DNA of 64,000 nt from Paenibacillus_D sp047238105 (GCF_047238105.1 NZ_JBDFMD010000001.1:1860001-1924000); one strand, 5' to 3'. Counted from the stretch's first letter, positions 32,645 through 40,317 are shown. Translations and numbers: made by a program. The notes: generated by a model from the letters alone, not told the origin.

Positions 32645-33850
32645 CTATTCATTAAGATGTTCAAGTTGGCCTCCCCTTCTTTCTATCTTTGCGAGATCAA
32701 TCATGTACTGCTTCATCATTTTTTCGTATGTGTTTTCCCATGTCAAAGAACGAACGCGCTCTCTCACACTGACACCCATTTGGAGATGATCGTCATAATC
32801 GCTAAGGACCTGCTTCAAGGCATGGTAAATGTTATCCGCATCGCGTTCGATATATATTCCGTCTTTCCCATTACGAATCAAATCTTCAATACCGCCAACT
32901 TCAGTGGTAAGAATAATCAGACCTGCAGCAGCTGCTTCATGCACCACCAATGAAAATGTTTCATAGCTGGAGGGAAACACGAAAATGTCGCTTAGCGCCA
33001 TCCATTCTTCCGGTTTAGACTGCATCCCGGCGAAAACAACCTGCTCCCTAGCTTCCGGTCTTAACTGGTTTTTATAAGGCGTTGGATCTCCTTTTCCGAC
33101 CACTAGCAGACCGATATCGGGAAATGAATCCGCAAGTTTATTAAATGCATCAATTAAATAATCCAACCCTTTGCGGGGCCAATCCCCCCCCATAAAGAGT
33201 AAATAGGTTTTTTCTTGATCCAAACCGTAGTGCTTTCTTAATCTATTTTTGTCTTTCCCCTCAGCGGGTTTGAATTTAGTAAGGTCGACGCCATTGGGAA
33301 CAACAGATACTTCTGTTGGCTTGTAAGGGAATGCATCGAGCAGTTCTCGCTGCACTCGTTTGGAAACAGCAATCAGATGTTTGGTTCGTTTTGGAACATA
33401 AATCATTCTTTCCATTATCAAAGCTATTGAGGTGGCAGCTCTGCTATTCAGCTTTCTTAGAAATGATTGGTCCAAATTAGCCCTCGTATTCCCAACAGCT
33501 CTAATAAAGCCATCATGACAAAAATGGATGGTTGAATAATCCGCCTGGTTAAAAACTATGGCTCCCGTCGTATGAAGCAAGTCTCGTTTTAAAAAGAAAA
33601 TACGAATGGTAGCCAGTACGGCAAACATAATCATTCTTATCGGTGCTGGCCTTGCAATAACAGGTATATAGATATGACGAATGCCTTCTTTTTGGCTTAA
33701 TTTTAATGTTGTAGACACGACTACGAGCTCGCATTGGTGTTTTAAGCGGGTGATGATCTCTTCCAAATGAAGCTCCATCCCTCCTTGTCCACCAACATCA
33801 TGAGCCACATATACAATGACTGGCTTTTTCCTCAACGTTGTCCCCTCCAA
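32645..33850 (-). CDS. GT4 family glycosyltransferase
   Basis: A 401-aa GT-B glycosyltransferase, the first enzyme gene after the EAR-like RNA in Operon A. Motifs: KPVIVYVAHDVGGQGGMELH, VSVVPNGVDLTKFKPAEGKD, YLLFMGGDWPRKGLDYLIDA, LLVVGKGDPTPYKNQL and ETFSLVVHEAAAAGLIILTT (E-x7-E). A TTGGAGGGGAC ribosome site precedes the ATG. The 81-nt gap to the next gene holds nothing notable. Confidence 0.9.
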   Translation of the reverse strand: MEGTTLRKKPVIVYVAHDVGGQGGMELHLEEIITRLKHQCELVVVSTTLKLSQKEGIRHIYIPVIARPAPIRMIMFAVLATIRIFFLKRDLLHTTGAIVFNQADYSTIHFCHDGFIRAVGNTRANLDQSFLRKLNSRAATSIALIMERMIYVPKRTKHLIAVSKRVQRELLDAFPYKPTEVSVVPNGVDLTKFKPAEGKDKNRLRKHYGLDQEKTYLLFMGGDWPRKGLDYLIDAFNKLADSFPDIGLLVVGKGDPTPYKNQLRPEAREQVVFAGMQSKPEEWMALSDIFVFPSSYETFSLVVHEAAAAGLIILTTEVGGIEDLIRNGKDGIYIERDADNIYHALKQVLSDYDDHLQMGVSVRERVRSLTWENTYEKMMKQYMIDLAKIERRGGQLEHLNE

Positions 33851-33873
33851 TACTGACTTCGCTTTTATATAGA

Positions 33874-33926
33874 CATTAAGTATGCTGTTTTGAATACGAT
33901 CGAGTCCTCAAAACAGCATACTTAAT
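33874..33926 (-). repeat. perfect 20-bp inverted repeat after the EAR-like RNA
   Basis: CATTAAGTATGCTGTTTTGA (33874-33893) is exactly complementary to 33907-33926 across a 13-nt loop. In the transcript it forms a very stable hairpin between the EAR-like element and the first glycosyltransferase, but no U-tract follows on either strand. It could be a pause or decay barrier, a diverged terminator overridden by antitermination, or a mobile-element scar. Confidence 0.65.
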
Positions 33927-33934
33927 GCTTATAA

Positions 33935-34054
33935 AGGTATAAGGGGCATTCAACCCGTCCTCACGCCACACCATTGACGATAAACGTCTAAGGTCGCTTG
34001 GGACCCACAGCATGGCCGAGTATCTACAGTGATAAAGGTGCAGTAGACATTACC
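33935..34054 (-). promoter_or_regulatory. EAR (epsC-type) antitermination RNA element, copy 1
   Basis: On the transcript strand: helix GTCTAC/GTAGAT (plus 34042-34047 with 34021-34026) closing the loop TGCACCTTTATCACT, then ACTCGGCCATGCTGTGG, hairpin GGTC-CCAAGC-GACC, hairpin GACG-TTTAT-CGTC, and GGGTTGAATGCCC. The same layout with compensatory changes occurs at 52812-52924. Known biology: EAR lies between the kinase gene and downstream glycosyltransferase genes of Bacillales eps operons and promotes processive antitermination. The position here, 12 nt past the BY-kinase stop, matches. Assignment to EAR is from memory of its position and form, not a covariance search. Confidence 0.7.
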
Positions 34055-34066
34055 TGTATAGGCAAG

Positions 34067-34747
34067 CTATTGATAGACCCGGAGGTCTTTTCGTTTCACC
34101 TTATTCAGAACAACCCCAAGGAGCTTGGCATTGACTTGATTCAGGTAGAAGCTTACTTTTTTGGCATTGGATCGATTGACCTTTCCATATTCCACGACCA
34201 CAACCACGCCGTCCGATTTGGCAGCCACGATCTGGGCATCCGATACAGACAGAGCAGGCGGAGTATCGATAATAATGACATCGTAGACTTTTTTGAGATA
34301 TGCAAGAATCTCATCCATCCGCTGCATCGTTAACAGCTCCGCAGGATTCGGAGGTGTAAGCCCGGAAGGAATAAAGAACAGATTATCAATGTGCAGGGAT
34401 CGAACGACTTCGTCAGGTTCCACGGATAAATTAGCCAAGTAATTAGCCAAACCCGTGTGGTTGACCACGCCGAACATTTGGTGCAAAGCAGGTCTCCGCA
34501 GGTCAGCATCAATTAATACCACCTTCTTCCCGGTCTGAGCGATGGAGATGGCAATATTCGCCGCGGTGCTCGACTTGCCTTCGCCTTGTTTGGTAGAAGT
34601 AATCATGATGACCTTGAGTTCCTTACCGTCTGAAGGAAAGGCAATGCGGGTCCGAATCGCCCGATATGACTCAGCAATCGATGACTCCGGGTTGATGTCC
34701 ATAATTAAGGCCTGACTATTTTGAGATTGTCGCATAACTGGCTTCAC
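34067..34747 (-). CDS. CpsD/EpsB-family BY-kinase (tyrosine autokinase)
   Basis: A 226-aa bacterial tyrosine kinase. The P-loop STKQGEGKSSTAANIAISIA (Walker A), VVLIDADLRRP (Walker A') and VIIIDTPPALSVSDAQIV (Walker B) are intact, and SSIAESYRAIRTRIAF is the oligomerisation motif. The C-terminus is only KVKRKDLRVYQ, with a single tyrosine in place of the usual tyrosine cluster, so autophosphorylation may be reduced or different. It overlaps the Wzz-like gene by 32 nt, the usual separated activator/kinase pair of Firmicutes that controls polymer length and export. Confidence 0.92.
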   Translation of the reverse strand: MKPVMRQSQNSQALIMDINPESSIAESYRAIRTRIAFPSDGKELKVIMITSTKQGEGKSSTAANIAISIAQTGKKVVLIDADLRRPALHQMFGVVNHTGLANYLANLSVEPDEVVRSLHIDNLFFIPSGLTPPNPAELLTMQRMDEILAYLKKVYDVIIIDTPPALSVSDAQIVAAKSDGVVVVVEYGKVNRSNAKKVSFYLNQVNAKLLGVVLNKVKRKDLRVYQ

Positions 34748-35468
34748 CTGCCTTTTTGGTCTGCTGCTGACGTCTGTGTTTCAGATCGCTTTTACGAATC
34801 TTGGCTACACTCGCAAGGGTTGGCGCTCCAAACACTTCCGAGATATCCTCTTCTGTTTTCAGGGTATCGTCCAGATATTCCAGCAGGAAACATAATGCGA
34901 TCCCGAATATAAGGGCGATGGCAAAGCTCATGATAATGGTTTGATTAATATTGTTGTTCACAGGCAAGGGATTGGCGGTTACAGGAGCCTCATTGAGGAT
35001 GGTGATGTTATCCACCTTCATGATGATGGGAACTTGCTCCTTGAACACATGCGAGACTGCATTGACAGTTAATGCTGCCCGCTCATAATCCGTATCGAAT
35101 ACACGAAGTGTCATTACTTGCGAAGTGTTATTAGTCAGAACTTGGACATTCCGGATCAGGTGGTTGGCCGTGAGTTGCAGCTCGGGGTGTTCCTCTACCA
35201 CTTTCTCCATAATCGCCGGAGTGTTGATAATCTCTCTGTAGGTATCCAGAAACATACGAGTGAAAGTTAACGTGCCATAGTCGATCTGCTCATTGCCGGA
35301 CTGACCGATCGTACTGTTGATGATCAGCTTGGTCGATGCCTCGTATACAGGTTGAAAAGTGGCATACATATAGTAAGCAGTCGTAGCCGTGGCAATGATC
35401 ACACAAGCAATAACGATCCAGATCCGCTTCACGATCAATCGGACATATTCTTTAATCTCCAATGTCAT
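34716..35468 (-). CDS. Wzz/YveK-type polysaccharide co-polymerase (kinase activator)
   Basis: A 250-aa membrane protein with two transmembrane helices (IWIVIACVIIATATTAYYMY near residue 20; TIIMSFAIALIFGIALCFLL near residue 190) enclosing an extracytoplasmic domain, and a proline-containing segment ANPLPVNNN before the second helix: the CpsC/EpsA/Wzz topology. Its cytosolic C-terminus (LDDTLKTEEDISEVFGAPTL) normally activates the partner BY-kinase. First gene of Operon A, preceded by GGAGGGAA and the operator-controlled promoter at about 35.53 kb. Confidence 0.92.
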   Translation of the reverse strand: MTLEIKEYVRLIVKRIWIVIACVIIATATTAYYMYATFQPVYEASTKLIINSTIGQSGNEQIDYGTLTFTRMFLDTYREIINTPAIMEKVVEEHPELQLTANHLIRNVQVLTNNTSQVMTLRVFDTDYERAALTVNAVSHVFKEQVPIIMKVDNITILNEAPVTANPLPVNNNINQTIIMSFAIALIFGIALCFLLEYLDDTLKTEEDISEVFGAPTLASVAKIRKSDLKHRRQQQTKKAGEASYATISK

Positions 35469-35521
35469 TTCCCTCCGAGCCTCCTAAATTAATGCTACCA
35501 ACTGTAGCATCCTTATCGCTA

Positions 35522-35594
35522 AATATATGATACATTTTGTATCATGTCAAATGTTATTTTTATAATCACCTCTGGAAAATATACAAAATGTATC
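35522..35594 (-). promoter_or_regulatory. Operon A promoter with two palindromic operators
   Basis: On the minus strand TTGACA (plus 35545-35550) and TATATT (plus 35522-35527) are separated by exactly 17 nt. That spacer is the palindrome TGATACAAAATGTATCA (core GATAC-N5-GTATC, 35529-35543). A second site, ATAC-aaaat-GTATC, lies at 35581-35594. An operator filling the spacer of a near-perfect sigma-A promoter indicates repression. The same palindrome occurs at several other promoters in the locus. Confidence 0.8.
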
Positions 35595-35601
35595 ATATAA
35601 T

Positions 35602-37455
35602 TTACGGATTCGCCATTAATCGAAGCGAGTCTCCCCTATCCTGTTGTTTATACTGCAAATTATAGAGCCGGTGATATAGCCCTTTGCTCTCCATAAGCTG
35701 ATGATGGGCACCCTGCTCAACGATCTTGCCATCATCGAGAACCACGATGGTGTCGGCATACTTGATCGTCGATAGACGATGAGCAATAACCAGCGTAGTC
35801 CGGTTCTCCATCAGTCGCTCCAATGCTTCCTGCACCTCTTGCTCAGTCTCGCTGTCAAGCGCCGAAGTCGCCTCGTCCAATAACAAGATAGGCGCATCCT
35901 TCAGGATGGCTCTAGCGATCGCGATGCGTTGACGCTGTCCTCCAGAGAGCTTGACCCCCCGTTCGCCAACTTCAGTCTCATAGCCGTCAGGGAGGGCAGA
36001 GATAAAACTATGGATACCCGCTGCAATCGCTGCTTGCTCGATCTCGGCCATGGTTGCCCCTTCCCGGCCGCAGCCGATATTGTCGCCGATCGTGCCTGTG
36101 AACAAATACGTCTCTTGCGGCACATAAGCGATGCGACTGCGCCACTCTTCCATCGGCATAGCCATCGTGTCCGTACCATCCATACAGACCGAGCCTTTCC
36201 CCGGCGGGTAGAAGCCTAGCGTCAGATTAAATAGCGTACTCTTGCCAGAACCGCTGGGTCCTACCAGCGCGACAACCGTGCCGCCAGGCACCTCAAGATT
36301 GAAGCGCTCGAACACAGACTCGCCTTCCTCATAGCCAAAGGTTACATCATGGAAGCTCAGGCTTGGCGCATCCCCTACTGCTTGAACTGGATCTGGCAGC
36401 GACCGCGACTCCGTATCCGCACGCAGCAGCCCAACCAGCCGCTCAACAACCGCGATGGAGCGCTGAAAGGCTCCCCAAAGCGAGGCCATGCCTGTCATCG
36501 GAGAGATCAGGTATTGCATCAGACTGACGAAGGCGAGCAGTGAGCCTACCGACATCTTAGACTGTGCCACATAGACGGCCCCCAGCCCCATGCTCATAAA
36601 AAAAGCGACTGTTCCCGCTGCTCCGGATCCAACCTGGAACCATCCGCGCAGCTTTGCCATTCGCATCTCAAGCTGAAGCAAGGATTCATTATGCTCGCTA
36701 TAGGTCTGATGCACTCTCTTCTGCATCATGAAGGCGCGAATGACCGTGTGCGCTGAGAAAGTATCGTTCAGGAATACTTGAATGCGGCTCAGCAATCCCT
36801 GGATCTCGCGGCTCCGGCGGCGCAGCAGCTTGCCGAACACCCCGCCCGCTACCGCGGCTATCGGACCAATGATGACGCAGATCAGCGTCAGCTCCATGTT
36901 TATCGTGGCCAGGTAAGCAAAAGCGGCGATCGCCATCAGCGGCAGTCGGATCATCTCCAGTACATTCGTCCCGATCGCCCCGTCCATGCCGTTCACATCG
37001 TTAGTCAGATGAGACACCATTTGCCCCGAATGATGCTTGTTATAGTAGCCCGCCGGCAAACGCAACATATGGTGGAGCAGATCGCTCTTCAAATCACGTT
37101 TTACCTGCTGCACTGCGGAAGCTCCTGCCACCAAGACTCGATAGTTGATGATGCCGTTCAGCAGAATAAACAGTACGCCCATGAGGATCAACTGCCGGAC
37201 TGTAGCGACATCGCCAAGCAAGGCCGAATCGGTGATCTGCTTCAGGAACCAGGTGTAGGAGATTGTCAAGGCAATACCGATCAGCATAAAAACAAACAAT
37301 TCGATATAAAGGGTTTTGTACCGCTTCATATAGCCGTAGATCAGCTTAAGGGGCTCTTTCATCTCGCCGATCTCCAGCAGCCGCTTCATTCTCGTGGTCA
37401 GCTTTGCGCGCATGTTCATTGGCGTTACCTCTGCCTTCACGTAGTTTTCTTCCAT
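35602..37455 (-). CDS. ABC exporter, fused membrane and ATPase domains
   Basis: A 617-aa half-transporter of the MsbA/LmrA type: six-helix membrane domain (about 45-330; IELFVFMLIGIALTISYTWF, LILMGVLFILLNGIINYRVL, and so on) and ATPase with GPSGSGKSTLFNLTLGF, the signature VKLSGGQRQRIAIARAILKD and ILLLDEATSALDSETEQEV. There is no N-terminal C39 peptidase domain. Last gene of the peptide-modification set (nucleotidyltransferase, kinase, PqqD, S26 peptidase, this), overlapping the S26 gene by 19 nt. In lasso-peptide loci an equivalent gene exports the product, so export of the 50-aa-derived peptide is a reasonable inference. Confidence 0.88.
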   Translation of the reverse strand: MEENYVKAEVTPMNMRAKLTTRMKRLLEIGEMKEPLKLIYGYMKRYKTLYIELFVFMLIGIALTISYTWFLKQITDSALLGDVATVRQLILMGVLFILLNGIINYRVLVAGASAVQQVKRDLKSDLLHHMLRLPAGYYNKHHSGQMVSHLTNDVNGMDGAIGTNVLEMIRLPLMAIAAFAYLATINMELTLICVIIGPIAAVAGGVFGKLLRRRSREIQGLLSRIQVFLNDTFSAHTVIRAFMMQKRVHQTYSEHNESLLQLEMRMAKLRGWFQVGSGAAGTVAFFMSMGLGAVYVAQSKMSVGSLLAFVSLMQYLISPMTGMASLWGAFQRSIAVVERLVGLLRADTESRSLPDPVQAVGDAPSLSFHDVTFGYEEGESVFERFNLEVPGGTVVALVGPSGSGKSTLFNLTLGFYPPGKGSVCMDGTDTMAMPMEEWRSRIAYVPQETYLFTGTIGDNIGCGREGATMAEIEQAAIAAGIHSFISALPDGYETEVGERGVKLSGGQRQRIAIARAILKDAPILLLDEATSALDSETEQEVQEALERLMENRTTLVIAHRLSTIKYADTIVVLDDGKIVEQGAHHQLMESKGLYHRLYNLQYKQQDRGDSLRLMANP

Positions 37456-37886
37456 CTAAGATAAAGTGCGATATAGCGGGAGCAGCCCGGGAACCGGGTC
37501 AACGCCTGGCCCAACAGACGCGCCCGGTAGTGGCTGGAGAGGATCAACCGGTCCTTCTTCTTGATCCACAACAGCTTGCCGATGATATCTCCGTAAGGAA
37601 CTGGGCTATCCGATCTCAGGTTGGAGTCGCCCTTGCAGACCAGCACCGGCTCCCCCCCCTGACTGCGTGTGTGCAGATAGCGATGTCCCACCAATTGCCC
37701 TTCACGCGACCGGAAGAGCAGGATATCTCCCGGTCTCAGTTCATTGAATTCAGCATGAACGAATCGGCACAGATCGCCTTGGCGGATCAGTGGATACATA
37801 CTTTTTCCCTGGGAAGGAAGATCGATATATCCGCGGTGTTGCACGGTATGCTTCACCATACGGATGACATCTGCATCAGCTTGCAT
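37437..37886 (-). CDS. S26-family (signal-peptidase-like) Ser/His peptidase
   Basis: A 149-aa protein with the signal peptidase I motif GKSMYPLIRQGDLC (Ser29) and, about 40 residues on, LVGHRYLH with His68 in the place of the usual catalytic lysine, as in archaeal/ER-type or S24/S26 enzymes. A weakly hydrophobic segment near the C-terminus (LGQALTRFPGCSRYIALYL) may touch the membrane, but there is no N-terminal anchor. The start is ATG 37886, which overlaps pqqD by 11 nt. It could cleave the leader of the peptide encoded at 40139, an inference from clustering only. Confidence 0.75.
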   Translation of the reverse strand: MQADADVIRMVKHTVQHRGYIDLPSQGKSMYPLIRQGDLCRFVHAEFNELRPGDILLFRSREGQLVGHRYLHTRSQGGEPVLVCKGDSNLRSDSPVPYGDIIGKLLWIKKKDRLILSSHYRARLLGQALTRFPGCSRYIALYLRWKKTT

Positions 37887-38145
37887 GCCGTACCAGTCCG
37901 ATCTGCTGCATTTGCTCGAGAAATGCTTCCACGTCTCTGCTGGCCTCCTCCTCTGAGATCTCATAATTCTCTTGGAGGATCTGGGCCAGTGAAACAGAGG
38001 TTCGCGGCTCGCTCAGCAGATTCCAACACAAGCCCGCAGCTTCATTTAGCTTAGTCACCGTAAACGTCACCGGATTAAGAATCACCCAAGCGTCGTCCAT
38101 CTGTACAGCTTCATTGCATTGTTCACTCCACACATAGCTGGTCAT
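37876..38145 (-). CDS. PqqD-family RiPP recognition element protein
   Basis: An 89-aa PqqD-like protein: DDAWVILNPVTFTVTKLNEA, AGLCWNLLSEPRTSVSLAQI and EEASRDVEAFLEQMQQIGLV follow the usual hydrophobic pattern of the three-stranded winged-helix fold. PqqD/B1 proteins bind leader peptides, often through a YxxP-type motif, and hand them to modifying enzymes. Such a motif is present in the 50-aa peptide 2 kb upstream (YVKPVV). It overlaps both neighbours (kinase stop at 38145; S26 start at 37886), so the genes are translationally coupled. Confidence 0.85.
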   Translation of the reverse strand: MTSYVWSEQCNEAVQMDDAWVILNPVTFTVTKLNEAAGLCWNLLSEPRTSVSLAQILQENYEISEEEASRDVEAFLEQMQQIGLVRHAS

Positions 38146-38927
38146 CAGCTGATCTCCTCCCAGAACGAATCGTTTTTTTGAAAATACAGTTCATATACCG
38201 GTACCGTCGCGGCCAGGCGATAACAGAGACGCATGACGCGCTGCGTCGAGGCCACATCCGAAGTCCAAAAGAACACTTTATCCATAATTCCCATCAACCC
38301 ATCCATGGCAGGAAGCAGCTCGCGGCTGTTAGCCTGCGATTGACGGAGCAGCTGAATCGCACGCAGCGGCACGCTATCGCGGCGGCTCGGCGACCCGTAG
38401 TCGCTGCGGAACGGAGAGTCGAACACCACAGCTTCCTCATCGCCTATCTTCACGATGGTCGCTTCGTCGGCAAGGATGGGACGAGGTCGAGACAGCAAAG
38501 CGACAGTAGACTTGCCAGCTCCTGATGGACCTGCGAAGAGATAAGCTTGCTCCTTCTCCATGATGCAGGAGGAATGGATCAGCAGCCCCCAGCCCCGATG
38601 TGCGGCGAAGGCACTGTACAGGTTCATCAGGGCGTGCTTCAGTGCAAAGGTATCATGGACCTGCACCGACGCCCGGGTAAAGTCTTCATCGACATCGATT
38701 CGGTAATCGGCTCTCGAGAACTGAATGACCCTCTCATGTGTATTGACTTCCACCTCATAGCCATCGAAAGGGCATCCGTAACTGTCGTGGACGACAAGGG
38801 TCAGATCGGGCTCCCCTCCGGTATCTTCTGCTGGAAGATAATGCTCTTCAAAAAAAATAGCCACATGTGGTGAATAGGTTAGGACTTGCAGGTTGTGCTC
38901 GGCGATCTGAACCTTCAACTCAACCAT
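38145..38927 (-). CDS. HPr kinase/phosphorylase-like kinase
   Basis: A 260-aa protein resembling HprK-related kinases of peptide clusters. The P-loop AYLFAGPSGAGKSTVALLSR is at residues 129-148, preceded by the HSSCIM segment and followed by PILADEATIVKIGDEEAVVF and FDSPFRSDYGSPSRRDSVPL. In lasso-peptide clusters such as paeninodin a homologue phosphorylates the C-terminal serine of the precursor; here the peptide's only serine near its end is Ser45. I chose ATG 38927 (MVELKVQIAEHNLQV); the long frame upstream is the nucleotidyltransferase gene read out of frame. Overlaps that gene by 8 nt and pqqD by one. Confidence 0.82.
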   Translation of the reverse strand: MVELKVQIAEHNLQVLTYSPHVAIFFEEHYLPAEDTGGEPDLTLVVHDSYGCPFDGYEVEVNTHERVIQFSRADYRIDVDEDFTRASVQVHDTFALKHALMNLYSAFAAHRGWGLLIHSSCIMEKEQAYLFAGPSGAGKSTVALLSRPRPILADEATIVKIGDEEAVVFDSPFRSDYGSPSRRDSVPLRAIQLLRQSQANSRELLPAMDGLMGIMDKVFFWTSDVASTQRVMRLCYRLAATVPVYELYFQKNDSFWEEIS

Positions 38928-39945
38928 AAGGAATCTCCTTTGTCGTTTGTTCCGGCTGCCGTTTGCCGAGCCGCCGGTAGATGGGCTGTTGGGACAAAAT
39001 CTGGTGCTTCCACGTATCGTAAATCCCGAAGCGGAAAAACATTCGGTTCTTGTAGTCGTCCAGTCCGCGCTTGCCGCGTTTGCGGTCGTATATCGCCTCG
39101 TACGTCCAATAGGTCTCCATGACGGGGAACGGGAGAGGCTTGAGGTCATGCAGCCGCGGGAACTGCTGATAGACAATCGACAAGGCCCCTTGAACACGCC
39201 GCAAGGTCCGATCCTCACGCGCCCGCACGGCAAGGTCTTGAAGGTCAATGGCCTCGCCATGATAGAACAGCATTTGTGCGAGATCAACCAGATAGCGGGG
39301 CGAGTCCATCCGGTGCCGCATGCCATGGAGGATCATAAAATAAAAGGTTGACTGGCTATCAAGCTCCCGTATGCCGCTATACCCCTCCATAGGCAGTGAG
39401 CTCTCCCAGAACGGGGCATCACGCAGCTCCGAAAGATGCGGCTTATCCAATGTCCAATGAAGCTCGATCATTAAGGGAATGGTTGGTGTTATCGGTCTAT
39501 AGAGCACGGCATGATTATGTAATATTTTATCTAAAGTGAAGCCCATGTTTGTTATAAGCGCTATCGCTTGATCCAGATGTGCAGGCTGCACGAGCAGATC
39601 GACATCCGATGTAGCACGTGCTGCGATGGAACCAAAGAATCGTTCGGCAAAGCGAGTACCTTTCAAAGGCATCGCCAGGATTCGATGTTCGTCGAACCGG
39701 CGCAATATTTGACGTTCTGTATGTTGGAGCATCAGGTTCTGAATAGCCGTTTGATCATGTGCGCGTTTAAAGCTTTGTTGCACTTGCTCAGGCAAGCGTT
39801 TCGAGATATGAGGGTGCCTCATCATAAGGTGATAGATCTGGGCGTGCATCGAGAATTGGTCGATCTCCTGCAGCAGGTCCGTCTGGGCCAAGTCCGGCCA
39901 CGGTTCGCCGTTGTCGCTATATAAGGCGTTCAGTAGTTTGATCAT
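38920..39945 (-). CDS. NTP_transf_5-like nucleotidyltransferase
   Basis: A 341-aa protein of the nucleotidyltransferase family found in peptide and capsule clusters. AMPLKGTRFAERFFGSIAAR is followed by ATSDVDLLVQP with the metal-binding Asp pair (D114, D116), and then DQAIALITNMGFTLDKILHN and an IELHWTLD motif. In the lasso peptide pseudomycoidin a related protein decorates the phosphorylated peptide; no substrate can be read here. ATG 39945 has GGAGG eight nt upstream; an earlier ATG (39963) lacks a site. An operator-like palindrome lies 42 nt upstream of the start. Confidence 0.8.
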   Translation of the reverse strand: MIKLLNALYSDNGEPWPDLAQTDLLQEIDQFSMHAQIYHLMMRHPHISKRLPEQVQQSFKRAHDQTAIQNLMLQHTERQILRRFDEHRILAMPLKGTRFAERFFGSIAARATSDVDLLVQPAHLDQAIALITNMGFTLDKILHNHAVLYRPITPTIPLMIELHWTLDKPHLSELRDAPFWESSLPMEGYSGIRELDSQSTFYFMILHGMRHRMDSPRYLVDLAQMLFYHGEAIDLQDLAVRAREDRTLRRVQGALSIVYQQFPRLHDLKPLPFPVMETYWTYEAIYDRKRGKRGLDDYKNRMFFRFGIYDTWKHQILSQQPIYRRLGKRQPEQTTKEIPYG

Positions 39946-39986
39946 TGCTTTTTCCTCCAGCATCCCATCTTAGTATTTCATAGATT

Positions 39987-40001
39987 GTTACAGTTCGTAT
40001 C
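39987..40001 (-). promoter_or_regulatory. palindromic operator upstream of nucleotidyltransferase gene
   Basis: GTTAC-agttc-GTATC, one mismatch from the GATAC-N5-GTATC palindrome of the Operon A promoter and near-identical to the site in the PilZ promoter. It implies a separate regulated start for the modification genes downstream of the peptide gene's terminator. Confidence 0.55.
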
Positions 40002-40066
40002 ACACCTTTAATTTAGTCCATCGTCCAAACGCTGTCAAGATTTATTTTCCATTACGATTAATTTCA

Positions 40067-40103
40067 ACAAAAAAAGAGATTAACCGGAAATCCCCGATTA
40101 ATC
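40067..40103 (-). terminator. terminator after the 50-aa peptide gene
   Basis: On the minus strand GATTAAtCGG-ggattt-CCGgTTAATC followed by TCTTTTTTTG. It lies 36 nt past the peptide's stop codon and partly insulates it from the modification genes, an arrangement common for RiPP precursors that are made in excess. Confidence 0.8.
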
Positions 40104-40138
40104 CCATGTATGCTGGTTTTGAAGCTTTAACATAAAAA

Positions 40139-40291
40139 TTAAGGCAGAGGCGTCCAGCTTCCATCCGGATTAACGCAGATGTTTCCTCCCGGCCATGTTC
40201 CAGGAAAGCTAGGCGGCACGCAGTTGGAGATCACCGTCTCAAACTTCACCTGGCTATGCGCCAATACAACCGGCTTGACATATGGTTTCAT
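40139..40291 (-). CDS. candidate RiPP precursor peptide (50 aa)
   Basis: A 50-residue peptide beginning MKPYVKPVVLAHSQVKFETV and ending in a Pro/Gly/Trp-rich, two-cysteine segment (Cys24 and Cys39; NPDGSWTPLP at the C-terminus). YVKPVV (residues 4-9) resembles the YxxPxL leader motif recognised by PqqD-type proteins in lasso-peptide systems. There is no transmembrane or Sec signal. ATG 40291 has GGAGAGGG upstream; the 11-codon extension to 40324 is disfavoured. It has its own operator-bearing promoter and terminator, and lies directly upstream of nucleotidyltransferase, HPr-kinase-like, PqqD, S26 peptidase and ABC exporter genes. No macrolactam synthetase or radical-SAM enzyme is nearby, so the modification type is unknown. 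Confidence 0.65.
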   Translation of the reverse strand: MKPYVKPVVLAHSQVKFETVISNCVPPSFPGTWPGGNICVNPDGSWTPLP

Positions 40292-40317
40292 ATTTTTCAC
40301 CCTCTCCACTTTTTTTC

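Noticed and set aside
40139..40291. Classical lasso peptide precursor
   Set aside because: The leader motif fits, but the core has no Gly start with Asp/Glu at position 7-9, and the cyclase and B2 protease genes are missing, so I do not call it a lasso peptide.
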